Below are positions 63,001 through 64,000 of a stretch of DNA of 64,000 nucleotides, piece after piece. Numbering within the stretch: position 1 is the first letter of the stretch; each line of letters opens with the position of its first letter. The DNA lies in NCBI GenBank assembly GCA_961205875.1, contig OY540820.1, forward strand, positions 14,136,001 through 14,200,000, written 5' to 3'. A model generated the notes under the pieces. It saw only the letters and a list, made by a program, of their open reading frames with translations, ran no database searches and had not been told where the DNA came from. The stretch is from Sialis fuliginosa (taxonomy: Eukaryota; Arthropoda; Insecta; Megaloptera; Sialidae). The position numbers were made by a program, and so were the translations under genes.

Positions 63001-64000
63001 ATTTAATATTGACATAAGAATTTAACAAAATCTTTCTAAATAAATAAAATGCAGAAACAGATGATTAATTTAATAAAAAAATAATTCATTACTAAAAAAT
63101 GATTTTAGTTATTTTAAGAAACCCAAAATAAGAAAATTAGTTATGTTGGTTTTCAAACAGCTCATATATAAAAAAAAAAAAAAACTAAGACAACAAATGA
63201 ATCTTCAAAGCCGTTACACAGTTACAGACGAACAAAATTCGAAGAAAAAAAAACATGAATGAAATTTCACAAAAATGTTTGAGTCTATAAATAATAAATA
63301 GTAGAGGAAGTTAAGTGCAATTAGACTAAGTTACTAAGTAACATGTCTTGTAGAAGACCGGATGTTGGTGCTATATTGTTGTTTGTGTGTACTCACTAGT
63401 AGATGATTGAAGTCTCTCGGACAGGTAAATATCATAAATCAGCAGTCTAAAACGATATTAGTGATGTTTTTACTTTACTTGAAGAAATTTTTATGGTATT
63501 TTGTATCTTATTTTACGTTAAAAGCATAGACATAGAGTATGCGTGCGAGAAACTTGTCAAACACTTCACGAAACTTCAAGAGAACTGTCAGATAGGTTTT
63601 ATACTCCATTTGAAAGTGCTTGCACGTTATCAATTTTTTATACCCCGAATATAATATATGTAGCTAATTATAATTTTATGGCTCATGTTTTTGAGTTAAA
63701 GTTCTACTGATTAAGACTTCTATTTTGATACCTCGCATGTCAAGGTATAAAAAATAAGTTTTAGTCTAACTTCAGCCCTCAAAACAACGTATAGGAGTTA
63801 ACAGAAGACAGTGATATTAATAGAGTTCTGATTCAGAACGTAGATCTACGCAATCCAAATAAAAAAAAAATTATAATATCTTAATTGTTAATTTATTAAT
63901 TTTCTACTATTACCGATATAATAAAAAATCTAATTGATATAGGATATGTATGCAAATAAGATGATTAGAATAGAAATGAACTAATATCATTATAGCATTT
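60006..64000. other. A+T-rich sequence with repeat scraps, no gene seen
   Basis: A lone hAT-like end (CAGTGGCGGACTAAGG) occurs near 60636. The stretch 61800-62330 shares the ACGCGTTTTTCTCGAAAC block with the MITE at 21249. A decayed CCGGTATTATAAA-family arm is at 63550-63648. No coding exon was recognised. Confidence 0.5.

Overview
The window looks like nuclear DNA of an arthropod, most likely an insect. It is very A+T-rich, its genes carry spliceosomal introns with GT..AG borders, it holds an intron-containing eukaryotic tRNA gene, and it is crowded with short non-autonomous DNA transposons. A hemipteran (aphid-like) source is my guess from base composition and repeat style; nothing here proves it. 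There are no operons, plasmid genes, CRISPR arrays or phage genes.

Genes are confined to the left 26 kb, all protein genes on the minus strand. At the left edge lies the 5' end of a homogentisate 1,2-dioxygenase gene (tyrosine breakdown): a tiny first coding exon at 3238-3252, a 2.1-kb intron, and a second coding exon at 888-1157; the rest lies beyond base 1. Next is a tRNA-Tyr(GUA) gene with a 19-nt intron (4238-4329, plus strand). Then comes the 3' part of a gene for a PH-domain protein: exons 25728-25951, 8373-8515 and 4888-7120 join in perfect reading phase across a 17-kb and a 1.25-kb intron. They give the PH domain followed by a disordered tail of about 740 residues encoded by one exon. 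A well-formed orphan exon (20884-21048) sits in the 17-kb intron on the same strand and is unexplained. The first exons of this gene are not found; they may lie far to the right.

From about 26 kb to 64 kb I find no convincing protein-coding exon. That part, and the introns to its left, hold many repeat families: a ~550-bp TA-flanked MITE with a 16-bp TIR (about a dozen full or partial copies); hAT-type MITEs with exact 8-bp target duplications, one with a pogo-like MITE nested in it; TTAA-flanked piggyBac-like MITEs; several foldback elements, the largest a ~770-bp near-perfect hairpin; a family with a 20-bp tandem array inside; a family carrying GACAGACAGAC tracts; a CCGGTATTATAAA-ended family; and a tRNA-derived SINE-like unit. 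Unlisted long stretches are A+T-rich single-copy-looking sequence in which I see no gene.
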